Source of the DNA: Benincasa hispida
Lineage: Eukaryota; Streptophyta; Magnoliopsida; Cucurbitales; Cucurbitaceae
Length of the DNA stretch: 64,000 bases
Assembly: GCF_009727055.1 (NCBI RefSeq)
Contig: NC_052349.1
Coordinates: 43,545,302 to 43,609,301, forward strand
Direction of reading: 5' to 3'
The notes beneath the pieces were generated by a model. That model had not been told where the DNA came from and made no database searches. It worked only from the letters and a program-made list of their open reading frames with translations. This document shows positions 35,301 to 46,824 of this stretch, piece after piece (within the stretch, counting starts at the first letter, position 1; each line of letters begins with the position of its first letter). The translations under genes were made by a program, and so were the position numbers.

Positions 35301-37082
35301 TCAAGCTTAAGAAACTTAGATCCAAGGATAGCAACATCTTGACGTGCACGTGCATCCAGTCTCATTATGCCACTGATAACAGTAGGAAAATATTTGAATA
35401 AGAGCACAACGGATAAAAAATCCTACATTTACATGCATCATAATCAACAGACACATCCACTTTCAAGTCATACAGCATAAGAGTGTGCGAACAGCTAACC
35501 AAGAAAACTGGATAGAACCTAATAATGACATAACAACACAAATTTTCATGACCATGTTCACAAAATTCAACTTCTTCATTTAACCATGATAACCACGATA
35601 TATTTCTTTTCCACTATATCAATCCAAATGTCTCAATGGTTACATTAAATTCGATCATATGCATCTAAAGCACAAGTAAGACTGAAAACTAACTATTGAT
35701 TCCAATAATCTTCATCAAAGTAATTAGACAAATATCATTACGGCCACCAAAGAAAATGATTCTAAATCATGGATATTACCGAGAAAGCAATACGATGTCA
35801 TTGCGAGCCCTTTCATTTACAAATTTTGCATCATTATATGCAAATCGACAAGCTTCAACTATTCCAGGGTTGGACTTAATAGTTCTTCTACAAACAGTTG
35901 GCTGATCATCTTCATCATCCCCAGATTGGGCACTGACGTGGGAAATAAATAATCTTATTATGTAAGCTCAAATAATATTAAAAATAATAGTTTGTGTTCA
36001 TTGACAACTATGACTGATTATGTGATTGCACCGATGATTGAAAGAATTTAAAATCAGACAAGACTTCAAAATGATTGCAAACAGGTCAGCAACACATCGA
36101 TTGAATGTGTAATATCAACTCTGAAACTAAATAGTTACATATTTCAGATCATAGAAATGAAGTATTTATACATATAATTGATAAGAGTAGGGAAAGCAAA
36201 AGACTTATTCTAAATAAAACTACAATGATATGACCTAACTTGAACAAGATCTATTCTATAGGTTGTACAACTGTGTCCTTGATTTCTAAAATAAAACTAC
36301 AATGATATAGTTTTCCTCAATAAAACAGGAAAACTGCCTTCCTTAAGAATAGGATGGGGGGAAAGCCCATATTTCTTTTGTCCTTGATATTCTTGCACAG
36401 GTGAGTGTATGTATGCGTGCTTATAAGTGAACTTGGATATTTTCTTCAGTATATTCATTATAGAAAAGTAAATCAAATAGAATATCTATAGTTTGTACAT
36501 GGGAAGCCCGCCCAACAACATAACACTCCATTTAAGAAGGTGATTACTCTTGAGTTCTTATATGTAATTTAGTATAACTTTCTTTAAAACAACTGAATGC
36601 TTTTCTCTTACATAGGGAAATAAATTCGTACAATCATCTCAACCAATTATATAGGCATAGTATAGCATAGAGACAATTTTAGTTCAATAAACTTCTAGCA
36701 TCAAACATGCCAGAAAATTCACTAATGATTGATTGTTGGCATCATCTTACCATCTTAAACCTGCAGAACTATCATAAGGCCTAGCACATTCTTCAGTTTC
36801 TGAATGATGAGTCCCAGTTGAGAAACATAACACGGCAGGTCTGCGTGACAGGGTACAGCTCCAAGGTTTTCCATAAGAGTTCCGCCGCCCATGATTAGAG
36901 ACTTTGACTTTTGCTGTCAAGAGACATTCATGGAGCTCCCCAATGTCAACTCTACAACTTGATGGATTTAATTTTCCACGTTCTGACTTGGATAAAGAAG
37001 AAAAAACTCCATAAGAATTAGATACAGTTGCCTTACTGGTCACAACTGGGTTGCTTGAAACCTTGATTGCAGCTAATGCCAT
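29334..37082 (-). CDS. Predicted plastid-targeted conserved plant protein, 12 exons
   Basis: Exons: 37082-36751, 35932-35780, 35372-35299, 34734-34658, 34588-34517, 31548-31480, 31298-31252, 31138-31009, 30924-30856, 30776-30673, 29663-29588, 29510-29334. Every intron has GT/AG ends and the phases join to 1380 nt, 459 residues. Residues 1-90 are Ser/Thr/Arg-rich with few acids, like a chloroplast transit peptide (MALAAIKVSSN…). From about 110: AQSGDDEDDQPTVCRR, then a charged helical stretch (RLDARARQDVAILG, KLDARAREDTETID, KKKAERLRHIATTLREKAQ) and ADFRAKQRAMEDALMALE. The C-terminus is acidic (ADDDEDDADPL). I cannot name the family or its function. Start chosen at the second Met because it begins MALA; a Met three codons upstream is possible. 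Confidence 0.88.
31417..31445. repeat. C-run and (CA)n microsatellite in an intron
   Basis: Thirteen C are followed by cacacacacaca and more C, between exons 6 and 7 of the minus-strand gene. The length is likely polymorphic or uncertain. Confidence 0.9.
32190..33175 (+). pseudogene. L1-type LINE ORF2 C-terminal remnants in an intron
   Basis: Plus-strand translation, with frameshifts, gives RSPRWEGYL, then KGIFVFGVLALQK, and further right FFDEFSFQVARPRDVCLMV, ILWKIWLERNDRK and RFHVSLWVS. In plant L1 LINEs these lie around and after the zf-RVT domain of ORF2. The pieces are short and broken. They sit in the 3-kb intron between exons 5 and 6, antisense to the host gene. Confidence 0.6.
33176..33800 (-). 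mobile_element. Probable LINE 3' UTR in antisense, A-rich
   Basis: Begins after a T-run with agataaaaaaaaattgaacaag, an A-rich sequence of the sort seen as the reverse of LINE 3' ends in related genomes (recognition, not a search). It separates two plus-strand LINE ORF2 pieces, so a second LINE copy may have inserted here. No coding. Confidence 0.35.
33986..34400 (+). pseudogene. LINE ORF2 zf-RVT fragment in an intron
   Basis: Translation reads VDKLYKRCPWLL, ALPLQEQCRIRRSYFFHCPFVAKIWTVLF, PDWINILLMNHP and MIRAVLWKIWDEKNNIIFQDKERAS after one frame change. The C…HxFFHCPFxxxIW pattern is the zinc-binding zf-RVT domain near the end of plant LINE ORF2. It is a dead fragment antisense to the host gene. 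Confidence 0.7.
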
Positions 37083-37698
37083 GGGGATCAAGGAGTAAAA
37101 GGGATGAACCTAGCAAGGAACGTGCTCTTAGGATAACTCTCAGCCAAATTGAAAAAAAAAAAAAAAAAAAAAGAAAGAAAGAAAGAAAAGAAAAAAAGAT
37201 ATGGTAGGAAATCAAGCTAAATTATGCAGCAGTAAATTAGAGAATTAATTCATGATTATTTCCTTGTATATTGTAATTTATTCTTTCCGTATAGGATTAG
37301 AATGATAGCTTGATTTTAGCAAATTGATTGAAAATTCTCTTGTTTATATTGAGTCTTTCACAATTACTCAAGCAATAAGAAAATATCTTCTCCTATACCT
37401 AGCTTCAGATACTTCATAGATTCTATATTATCTACATAAACTAAGCAAATGAAACTACAATGTACTTTATATTAAGCAAAAACAATAAAATCAAATATAT
37501 ATCCTTCATAATGAATGGTTGAGTATACATGAATTGTTGGCATTTATGGCAGTTTTGATGCATTTGATTGGATGACAATCAGAAGAGCAAGAATTCAACC
37601 ATTTTCACACTGTTGAACAACAATATTGTTATTCACAACAAACCACAAAATAGACAATCATAAATTCACAATTGATGTACCGAGCATGTGGCATATCC
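37083..37698 (-). promoter_or_regulatory. 5' leader and proximal promoter of the plastid-protein gene
   Basis: Directly upstream of the start codon on the minus strand is a short leader, then a long pure T tract on the coding strand (A run at plus 37150-37171) with (GAAA)n (37172-37200). No TATA box can be assigned firmly. A longer 5' UTR with an intron reaching 39.8 kb is possible (see findings). Confidence 0.4.
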
Positions 37699-37782
37699 TT
37701 TTTTTTTTTTTTTTGGATCAAACCTCTAACCTCGAAGTTGATAGTACAAACATTATGCCAGTTGAGCTATGCTCATTTTGGA
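37699..37782 (-). mobile_element. tRNA-derived SINE, best copy
   Basis: On the minus strand: gagcatagctcaactggcat (A box tagctcaactgg), then about 35 bp, then gaggtttgatcc (B-box-like), then a 16-base A tail (T-run at 37699-37714). The order of pol III boxes and poly(A) is that of a tRNA-derived SINE. The body after the B box is very short. Confidence 0.6.
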
Positions 37783-37969
37783 CATATTCCATTCTAAAAG
37801 AATATTTCTAGTATTCCATTAGGTCTCTGCATCACAATAAAAGCATCTAATATACGCTTAAAGTGAACAATGGTTCTACCATTGTGAAAATTGTTCAAAT
37901 TAACCACTAAACTGCAATTAGAATTAACAAATTTCAAAGCTATAGGTTTCTCTTGGGTATTCTGTTTAA

Positions 37970-38260
37970 AAAGGAAAGTTAAATAAAAGAGCAATCCCAA
38001 AGCAAATGATCAAGGTCCTCCTCCCATTTCCTGTAAAGAACACACACATTGAGGCTTCAACACCAAGCTAAGGAATCTCCAAAAAAAGTCCCGAGTGTCC
38101 ACCCTCCCATGTAAAACTTGCAAGACAAAAAATTCACTCTCTTAGGCATTTTGCATTCCAAAAAGATGAAAACGTATAGGCTCCCTAAGAAGGTGAAAGG
38201 GGTGCAAAGGATCTGGGAAACAAAATGCTATTGGGGAAGCCAACAGAAGGCTTTGAAACC
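37970..38260 (-). pseudogene. LINE ORF2 zf-RVT fragment, minus strand
   Basis: Minus-strand translation gives KMPKRVNF, VLQVLHGRVDTRDFFWRFLSLVLKPQCVC and, after a frameshift, LYRKWEEDLDHLLWDCSF. This is the zf-RVT segment (C…C…HLLWDC) of an L1-type LINE. It lies upstream of the plastid-protein gene. Broken and inactive. Confidence 0.75.
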
Positions 38261-39700
38261 CAAAAGCCTAGAATCCCTTCTCCAATGACAAGTAGCTTGG
38301 TCAGAAATTGTAGAAAGGAGACTTGTAACCTCACCTGCCCCTTGATCAATAATGGGATGACAAAAATCTAGGGAAAGAAGGGGAAAATTATTGGAAGTAT
38401 ATTAGTAAATTCTTTAAGACATTAATTAACTTTTGCTCGTCACTATAAATAAAAAGCACGAAAGGATTGGGGGAGTAGCTCAGTTTCCAAGTAATGTGGA
38501 AAGTCAAGATTCTCGAAGTCCCTGCAACTAGACAACCAAGATATTTTTCTTCTTACCAGTACTCCATCTTTGAAAAACTTCAATATAGTATATCCTCTCA
38601 TTCACCAATAGAACCACCAATTCATACCATAGTAGATAACGAATCAGAAGCTAGATAGCTTACACTTGTATGGCCAATTTGGAGAGGTGTAAAGAAGCCA
38701 TGAGAATTGAGGTACACTACAGGAAAGAGCAAATTTTATAGCAAGAGTCGATAATCCATACTAGTGTATGGAATGAAAGCAAATTCGAGGAAGAGATTTT
38801 CCAAGAGAAGAGTTTTCATGCTCAATTTGACAAATATTGATCACCAATGAAAGAACCCATGTAAATCTGTCAATCAGGACTTTTTGGAAAAGATGACATT
38901 TGTGCCTCATTTTTGGCTTTGCAAAAGCAGAAGAAGAAAAGGTTCAAAGGTGTTTCCATGGCAGGTCAGAAGGTGCTGGTTGGTTGGCAAAGGCAAGTGT
39001 TCATCTTTTGTTCTTTTATTAGATTAACTATCAACAAGCTCTTTAAATCATGTTCTTTCTGTGATAATTTTTAATGGGTTGGGCTTCATTAGTTTCTCTT
39101 TTAGGATTTTAGGAATGTCTAGTACTCTCCTAAAAGGAAGTTATTTGTTTTCTCGGTAATGATTTTCCACAATTTCAGTGGAAATATGTTTCCATTTCAA
39201 TATTTTCTCGACTATTCAAACTTAAGACAAGACCTAATTTTAGAGATGGGGCTGATAGTCTCCAGGTTTCGCATTTGGAAAAGTAGCACTTGCTTTGCTG
39301 AGGCACTTCCAAGAATTTGCTCCTTCGCTCTTCCAAAGAAATTCTTCATATTTCTGCCAAAAATGTGATCTAAACCATTATTAAATCAAATAGTAGCTCT
39401 TTATGAACTGAACCCAACTGTTCAAGGAAAGTTCATCACTAAATCAAAGAATCTTCAATTCAGAATGCTTCTTCCCCACTTGAGAAATTTGTTCTTTCAA
39501 GTAACAAACCATAATTGGATGGAATTTAAGTTGAAATGTCAGGAACAAAGATTAATAATCCAAACCATCGCTGTTTTTATACCATGCTTAATTCAAATGA
39601 GAAAATAATCAAAATCAAGCCACAAGCACCACACAGAAATGGAGTTAACATTGAGAAACACAACAGATATGAAGATCAAGGTAGAGTGATGAGTGATAAC
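38261..39700. other. Intergenic DNA, nothing firmly recognised
   Basis: Moderately GC-balanced sequence that could be the rest of the decayed LINE to the left, but no motif is convincing. No gene is supported. Confidence 0.4.
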
Positions 39701-40865
39701 ACAAGAGTTCAAAGCTTAAAACACGATGAGAGAAAAACCCATGAAGGAAAAGTGGAGCTGAGAGCTTCTAGACGAGCACACTCCGAAACTAACCTGTCCG
39801 AAGGACCAAACCAGAGCAGAGACAGGAGAAAGGGGAAATGAAAAAAGGTACAAATTTTGTAGTGAGAGAGAAAGGGGAAACAAGTGCGGGGGAAGAAATT
39901 GGAACCACAAACAAAATCTATGGCGCCGTGACAGCCAACACAATCAGACAAAGAATGGGAATGAAAATGAATGGATGAAATGAGGGCCTACGGCCACTGC
40001 CATTGGAAATTCACATTCAATGGATTTGTTGTCACTCGTCCATTCGTTATGATGACTACTACCCTTTCTCATTTTCACTACTTATGGATAAATCTACGAT
40101 ATACTCTTCGATCCTCATTGTGACTTTCTTTTTTCTTTTTAAATATTTTTTGGTCTATGGTGACGCAAAAAACTTGCACACGTTCGTTGTCGTTGCGTAC
40201 TTCTCGTAGAATTGTTTGTTAGCTCGCTTCCCTAGGCTAGTCTCACCTTTCAAGTTAACCTACGTGAGAGTTCCTTACACCAGTGTCTTGTCAAGCCTAC
40301 CACACTCCAATGTTTAAATTAGTACAAAGGGTGTATAGTTCAACAAAACATACAAAAGTAAGAATAAGACTTTTATTGGGAGATTACTTAGTGTTGTATA
40401 ATATAATATTAAATTTGTCTTCATCCATCTGTTTAAGCTTTTAGGTTTATCAATGATTTAAGATGGTAACTTTTTCCTTTTGAAACGCATGTTTTACATA
40501 CTAACTCCCAGTTTCCCCTGGGCTTGGGCCCACTTGTGGCCTTTGGGTTTTGCCTAGAGCAACTCTAAACATTGGCCTTCGGTGAGCCAATTGACGTTGA
40601 GGGTTGGGTTGTTGCCTTTTTTAGGGAGGGAGGGAATGCATAGCGAAGTCGTAATCTTTGCTCTTTTGATTGTTTATGCTTCCCAAGTGATCACAGGCGA
40701 CTATGTCAGTCCTGCCACTTTAGAGCGTCTGTTTGTGTATGAATGTGTAGGTCATCGGATGGTTGCCCATCTAATAGTCATTGTTGCTCGTTATTTTATA
40801 TAAATGAAAACATTTGGTCATAAGAGTATACTTATTTTTCTCGCACATGACTTATCAGAACCCAA
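39701..40865. other. Intergenic DNA; possible distal leader exon
   Basis: 39716-39990 on the minus strand is a TC-rich, UTR-like stretch. 40190-40800 has no supported gene; 40500-40640 is locally richer in G and C. It precedes a gypsy-type remnant. Confidence 0.35.
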
Positions 40866-41450
40866 TTGTCGAGCTGTGGTAAGTTGCCAATTTCTTTCAT
40901 TTTTAGTCACCTGGTAAGTAGTGCGATGGATATGAGTCCTACCAATACTCCACTTGTGGAGATTGGGGACAAGGTCGACTCATTATCTCGACTCATCCCA
41001 TCTGATCTGGAGAATATGGGGGCGTTCTACCAGATTCTGCCCTACATAATTCTCTATCTTCCTAAATCGAGGGAGACTATAATGAAGCCCTCTCACAATA
41101 AGGTCAGGATGTTCCTACAAATGTTTAAGGCTAGCATTCACATCCCACTACCTCATGTTTTAAGTACATCTTGAGCCTTCTCAGGGTTGTTGCAGCCTAA
41201 CTTGGTCCCAATGGATGGGGGTGGCTAATGCATGCATTGTGATGTGGGCGCACCACGAGGATGAGACACAATTTCCTGTTAAACAGTTTATTGTCATTCA
41301 TGGGCCAAAGCGGGTTCCAAAGCTTAAGGAGTACTCTACATGTCGCCTCGATTTGGGAGGCATTTATTCATAGAGAAGTCTTCCTCGAATAAGTCTTGGA
41401 TGGATAACTGGTTCTATGTTGTATTTTTTGGATGGATAACTGATTCTATG
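40866..41450 (+). pseudogene. Plant 'putative gypsy-type transposon' domain remnant
   Basis: With frameshifts it reads NKVRMFLQMFKASIHIPLPHV, then a broken LQPNLVPM region, then KQFIVIHGPKRVPKLKEY and near the end SSNKSWMDNWFYVV. This resembles the domain catalogued as Pfam PF04195 (rigid 'hP-FxxxVL…LxPN' then 'K.WK..FFFV'). A short repeat of gatggataactg-ttctatgttg lies at 41399-41450. Attribution rests on motif memory. Confidence 0.45.
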
Positions 41451-41467
41451 TTGTATTCATAGAGAAG

Positions 41468-42887
41468 CCACATCAAAACCCACTTAGTTTGTGGGAAAAT
41501 CCAACAGTTGTATTTTTCCACTAACTAATTTTTTATTAAAATAAATTTTATAATAAAAAAATTTTGACAAAAATTATGAAATACTATTTTCATATTTTAG
41601 AAGTTATTTAATTAGAACAATTTTAATTAAATAAATAAACAAATTTAACATCACATATTAAAATGTCTTTGACACCTAGCTTTTGATTAATCACATTAAT
41701 CAATTTTCAAATACTTTCATGCTAATATTTTATTTAAAACATACTCTCCAAAAATAATTAATTATATAAAAGTAAATTAGATTTCATATAAAATACAATT
41801 TTTCCTAAAGACCGAATTTGAACATTTCAAATTCTCACTTCACCTTCAATTTTATCTATAGTGAGCTAGGAATGAGACCCGATGGACCTACAAATCATTG
41901 GCTCTAACGATCCGAGACTAACCGGTCAAAACTTTAACTTAGTTAATCAACATTCGTTAACTAACAGGACTGTCCATTATAGCCTATAGTTGTACTCCCC
42001 TCACTATAGATATATTATGTGTCCATTTGATATAACCGTCATTGATAAGTTGATCCTTCACAGGTTGTTCGTAACCTCAACTAGGTCAATTACTGTTTTA
42101 CCCCTAAGTTACATCTTTTCTCCTTAAGTACCACCATTCCTCTAATGAATAATTGATTTAGGATCTTAATCACTAAATCCATTCCCTTTTAGGCCAACGA
42201 GAGGACGGGGCCCATTATTCAAGACTCGGGATCGATCCTTAAGGGAACAACCTTTCTATTATCCCTAAAATGGGTAGGAGTGAATTCCATCTTGCAAATT
42301 CTATGTCCTAGCTATTTACCCAGTCTTATCCCTGAAATGGGAGGCATATTAAGCAACGTTGTTGAGCCTATCCTCACCTATGCAAATCAAGGGACAATCC
42401 CAAATAAACAGGAGTTCATAGACATCTCAAGATTCAAATCAAGTTATCTAGGTCATCAAGAAGTGAAATTAATCAATGTTAACAGTAAACGATGTTAATA
42501 CGTAACAATGATTATTTCATGATCATTCTTACACAATCTCATCATGTAGAACACCCCCGCTCACATGTCTCTACATGAACAAATTGATCAAATCGTTTAT
42601 GACACTGTACAACATTTGTAACAATCATAAAGTAGGTCGTATTCAATAATATCTCCAGAAATATGTACCCAGCCTAATCCAAGTATTATAGACTATTTAG
42701 GCTATTTTACTCGAACTTGATCTAGTTTATATCTCCACATAAAGTTCAAGTATTCATTACAATAGCCAAGGGTTCGTAGTTTATTAGATTTAGAGTTATC
42801 AATTCATTTTCATTCAACAACATTTATCTGAATAGACTTCATATATGTTTACTGTTTACAAACTGTTTTAGGACATACAACCCAACA
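41468..42887 (-). repeat. Truncated 3' LTR of the minus-strand copia element
   Basis: On the minus strand it starts TGTTGGGTTGTATGTCC at 42887 and aligns with 63986-62138 over about 1.42 kb, then stops near 41468 where gypsy-type remnant sequence begins. The last ~430 bp of the family LTR are missing. Confidence 0.88.
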
Positions 42888-42907
42888 AACGTCACTTGGG
42901 CTAAAAC
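42888..42907 (-). other. Polypurine-tract position of the minus element
   Basis: On the minus strand …agcccaagtgacgtt directly precedes the LTR start. It is weaker in purines than the tract at 55338, suggesting decay. Confidence 0.5.
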
Positions 42908-43029
42908 TTTTAGTGGGTTACAACAAAGTTGAGTATTGTCAAAGAAATCTAAATACAATAAACTAGGGCATCCCATACCCACAATTTCTCCCACTTGCGC
43001 TATTTATTCTACATGTAGTCCTAAACTCT

Positions 43030-43678
43030 TCAGATGACCCTAAAAAATCTTAGTCGGGAGGGCCTTTGTAAATGGGTCATCAATATTCTGCTTAGATGCT
43101 ATTTGTCTCACAATAACGTCTCCTCTTAGCACGGTCTCTATGATGAGATGATATTTGTGCTCAATATGTTTTTCGCGCTTATGTCTTCTAGGTTCTTTGG
43201 AGTTCGTTACTACCCCACTGTTACCACAATACAAAGTGATATGCATATCTGGAACAACTTCCAGATCAGCTAGAAACTTCCTAAGCCATACTGCTTCCTT
43301 GGCTGCTTCACATGCAGCAACATATTCTACTTCCATTGTGGAGTCTGCAATGCAGCTCTGCTTAATACTTCTCCACACTATTGCTCCTCCATTTAGAGTG
43401 AACACCAATCCTAAAGTAGATCTCCTAGAGTCTATATCGATCTGAAAATCGGAGTCAGTATATCCTATAAGGATCAAATCCCTATTTCCATATACGAGCA
43501 CGTAGATTCTTGTTCTCCTAAGATACTTGAGAATATTCTTAACGATAGTCCAATGTGCATAACCAGGATTGGATTGATACCTACTAACAATCCATATTGC
43601 AAAGCATATGTCTAAACGAGTACATAACATTGCATACATCAGACTTCTGACTGTTGGTGCATAGGGAACCCGTCTCAT
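43030..43678 (-). pseudogene. copia RT tail and RNase H, minus strand
   Basis: A 212-residue open stretch encodes RRVPYAPTVRSLMYAMLCTR, IVSRYQSNPGYAHW, YTDSDFQ, CIADSTMEVEYVAACEAAKEAVWLRKF and NIDDPFTKAL. This is the best-preserved part of the element. The catalytic D and E (YTDSDF, STMEVEY) of RNase H are present. Upstream RT is broken, so no functional product is expected. Confidence 0.92.
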
Positions 43679-44690
43679 ATACTCAACTTCTTGAGGTATC
43701 TTAGGACATTATTTCTTTGACAAATGTATTCCATTCCTAAAAGGTAAAATACCTCTTTGGAATACTGCATCTTAAACCTAGACAACACCTTGTCTATATA
43801 AGATGTTTGAGACATAGTTAGCATTCTGTTCTCTCGGTTTCAAATTATTTGAATCCTAAGAACATATTGTGCCTCTCCCAAGTCTTTCATCTGAAATTAG
43901 GTTGCTAGCCAATTTTTTATGTCAGTTAGGTATCCTACATTAATCCCAATAAGTAAGATATAATCTACATACAAAATTAGAAATGAGTTGATGATCTTTT
44001 TGTATACACACGGTTCATCAATGTCCTGTTCAAAGCTATAAGATCTGACCGCAGTATCAAATCTTATATTCTAGGATCTGGATGTCTGTTTCAATCCGTA
44101 AATAAATCTCTTCAGTTTGCAAACCTTTTGCTCCTGACCCTATTCAATGAACCCTTCTGGTTGGACCATATAAATACTCTCTTCAAGATTGCCATTTAGA
44201 AAGGCAGTCTTGAAATCCATTTGCCAAATTTCATAATTATAAAAAGTGGCAATGGACAAGAGTATCCTTATTGATTTAATCATAGCAACAGGTGAGAAGG
44301 TTTCTTCATAGTCTACCCCTCAACCTGGGTACAACCCTTTGCTACTAACCGGGCTTTATATGTCTGTACCTTTCCCGTATGGTATCTTTTACGCTTATAG
44401 ATCCACTTACAACCATAGGTCTTACCTCATCAGGTTTATCTACATGTTCACAGACTGAATTAAAGTACACAGACTCTGTTTCAAGGTTCATGGCTTTGAT
44501 CTACTGATCTCAATCAACATCATCAATTGCTTGTTTATATGTTAATGGATCCTCTAAGTCATCATTAGGTATGGTGACTTCAGTTTTAGTTAAACCCATA
44601 TAGCGGTCAGGCTGTCTCACAAGCCTCCCACTACGTCGAGGCTCTCTCAACTCTTGAATAGGATGTGATGGACCAGATGTCCTTGATCTA
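43679..44690 (-). pseudogene. copia reverse transcriptase, minus strand, broken
   Basis: On the minus strand it includes ELREPRRSGRLVRQPDRYMGL, the MDFKTAFLNG-type motif and the catalytic box, which reads YVDY instead of YVDD (43960-43971), losing the second Asp. Several stops are present. The upstream end is cut by the nested element at 44691-44695. Confidence 0.88.
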
Positions 44691-44695
44691 TCAAC
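44691..44695. other. Target-site duplication tcaac (left)
   Basis: It matches 58288-58292 exactly and flanks the nested plus-strand copia element, proving insertion by integrase-type 5-bp staggered cutting. Confidence 0.93.
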
Positions 44696-46808
44696 TGTTG
44701 GGGTTGATGCCCTAAAGTCTCGTGTTCTGTAGTTTGTAAACAGTATATACGAACACCTGTCTCTTATACACATCTAGATGTGTATAAGAGACAGGTATAT
44801 ACGAACACCTGTGATTGTTAATATATGATATTTACTTCACATTTTGTTGTTTTACTCGGTTATTTGTTTTATCTGCTTTACCACAAACCAATAAATATAA
44901 AATCCCTGCTAATCTGTATGTAACTCAAACATGTATATGGTGACATACAAGTGGATCGTGTCTTGAGTGATAACCAAATGGTTTGTAGTAAATAGATAAA
45001 GGAGGGAAACCTTATCCTGGTAACGCTACGGACGCGGCCCACTTTGTGGAATGGTCACAAGTGTTGTGACTTGTCACAGATGGTCTGATCTTGATCATTC
45101 GTGTTGGGGACATACGAGCGGGGCCGTCCTATACAAAGAGTTTGTATAAGACTTGACCCGAAGTGTTAATGTCTCGTTATATAACACCGTTCATGATAGA
45201 GACTTCACTTCACTAGGATGACCATAGGTAACATGACCTCAATCCTAAGTGAGTTAAGAATTCCTGCCATTGAGGGTGGTCCTTTGATTTGTATGGGTGC
45301 GAATGGCCAGGTCGCCGATTCAAACCTAACATTTTGGGGATTCGTCTAATTTGAGAGCTGGGAACTCAACTACACAAGATGGAATTTACTCCTTTCCCGA
45401 GGCAGAGGTAAACAGATAGATGGCTCCCTTAAGGGCTGATTCCGGGACTTGAACGATGTAGTGCCACACACCTTCTCTTGGCCCGAGAGGTGTCCACACA
45501 TAGTTGGACTATGTTGTATTGTTCATTAAAAGAATCAGTGGTACTTAAAGAGTGAGATGTAACTACAGGGGCAAAATGGTAAATTGGCCCAACTGTACTT
45601 ACGAGCATCTGTGAAGGGTCATCGTACTCATGATTGGTTATATCCGATGGACACAGAAATATATCTGTGGTAAGAAGAGTTCAGCTGTTGGTCTTTAGTG
45701 GAATCACTGACAGTTAACGGATGTTGGATCTCATGGCTAAAGAGTTTAATCAGCTATTCATGTACCATTGGAGCTTCGAGCCACAGGTCCATTAGGTCAC
45801 TTGGGTAGCTTGGATAAAGTCGAGAACCAGTATTTAGGTTAATTTAAAATGTTCAAATTGACAAGAGGAAGTTCAATTATATATGATATAATTAGACTGG
45901 TTAATTATATATGGTGTAATTGGCTAAAGATATGAGATACATTATTTTGGAGGAAATTAGATATAAATATGATTTATATCAAATAGAGGAGAAAATACTA
46001 TAGTAGATATATGATATCAAACTATAGGATATAAATATAACATGATTATATTTATTAATTAAATTAATTGATTAATTATTTGATAATTAAACGATTGATC
46101 CACGTTCGGATGTGAGAAGTGGAGATGCAAAGGTTATGGTAACCGACGGATTAAAACAATGAAAATCGTTTTCATTTCAATCAATCGTGCATTCGTATTC
46201 GCCTGTGCCCAAAAGAATCCGTGAAAGCGATCGCGAGAGCCTATACGATAGAAACTCATTCGTCTAAACGATCGTCTACCTCACGCGTTCTCTAAATAAT
46301 CGTATACATCTTTCCTAAATGATTGTTCAGTTTTTTCCTACACGATCGTGTAGCTCTACTATACGATAAGCATTTCCGCTATATGATAGTAGAGTTCATC
46401 TCCTACTTACTTATTGTCTACACGACGCATTTTCCTCCGTCCTCTACCAAACTCACCAGAGCCCACTCTTTGGGTTTTTACGCCGAGGATACCTGGGTTT
46501 CTTTTGTGGTGCTGCCGTCCATGTTGCATTGTTCGTGTACGTTCGGATCGTGCTATTGCAGTCGACATACTTGTCGGGTGTTGGTAGATCGGTGGGAGAT
46601 TTTCTGCTGCTGAGGGTTCAGACATACGAAGACAGTCTTCATTTGGTATGAACCTTTTTTCTTTGGGAATTATTGTATTTTGAGCATGCCGATAATGAGT
46701 TTAATATGCATAACTGTATGTGTTGAATGTATGTCGTTTGTGTTTCGGTCACTGTGAAATTGGAACAATCTAAACTCGCTCGTAGAACTCTCGGTATAAG
46801 ATCCTTCA
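44696..46808 (+). repeat. 5' LTR of the nested copia element
   Basis: TGTTGGGGTTGATGCCC start, …TAAGATCCTTCA end, 2113 bp including a 38-bp adapter and a 14-bp repeated flank near its start. It closely matches the 3' LTR (56261-58287) and the solo LTR at 11871-13917. Repeated aaacgatcgt, tacacgatcg and atacgata words occupy 46225-46430, probably in R/U5. Confidence 0.93.
44757..44794. other. Second Nextera mate-pair junction adapter (artefact)
   Basis: CTGTCTCTTATACACATCT (44757-44775) then AGATGTGTATAAGAGACAG (44776-44794), perfect. The 14-bp gtatatacgaacac occurs on both sides (44743-44756 and 44795-44808), so two reads of the same LTR site were joined through the adapter. Translation of this on the minus strand gives the tell-tale MCIRDR peptide. 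Confidence 0.97.
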
Positions 46809-46810
46809 AT

Positions 46811-46824
46811 CGGTATCAAAGCCA
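46811..46824 (+). other. Primer-binding site, nested copia
   Basis: cggtatcaaagcca begins two bases after the LTR end. It is a two-change variant of TGGTATCAGAGCCA, complementary to initiator tRNA-Met. Confidence 0.85.

Noticed and set aside
39536..39841. 101-residue plus-strand open frame, charged
   Set aside because: No recognised motif and no flanking gene signals; the opposite strand looks like an untranslated leader.
44510..44773. A continuous minus-strand open frame across the nested element edge starting MCIRDR
   Set aside because: Its start comes from the adapter sequence and the rest is copia RT; the fusion is an artefact.
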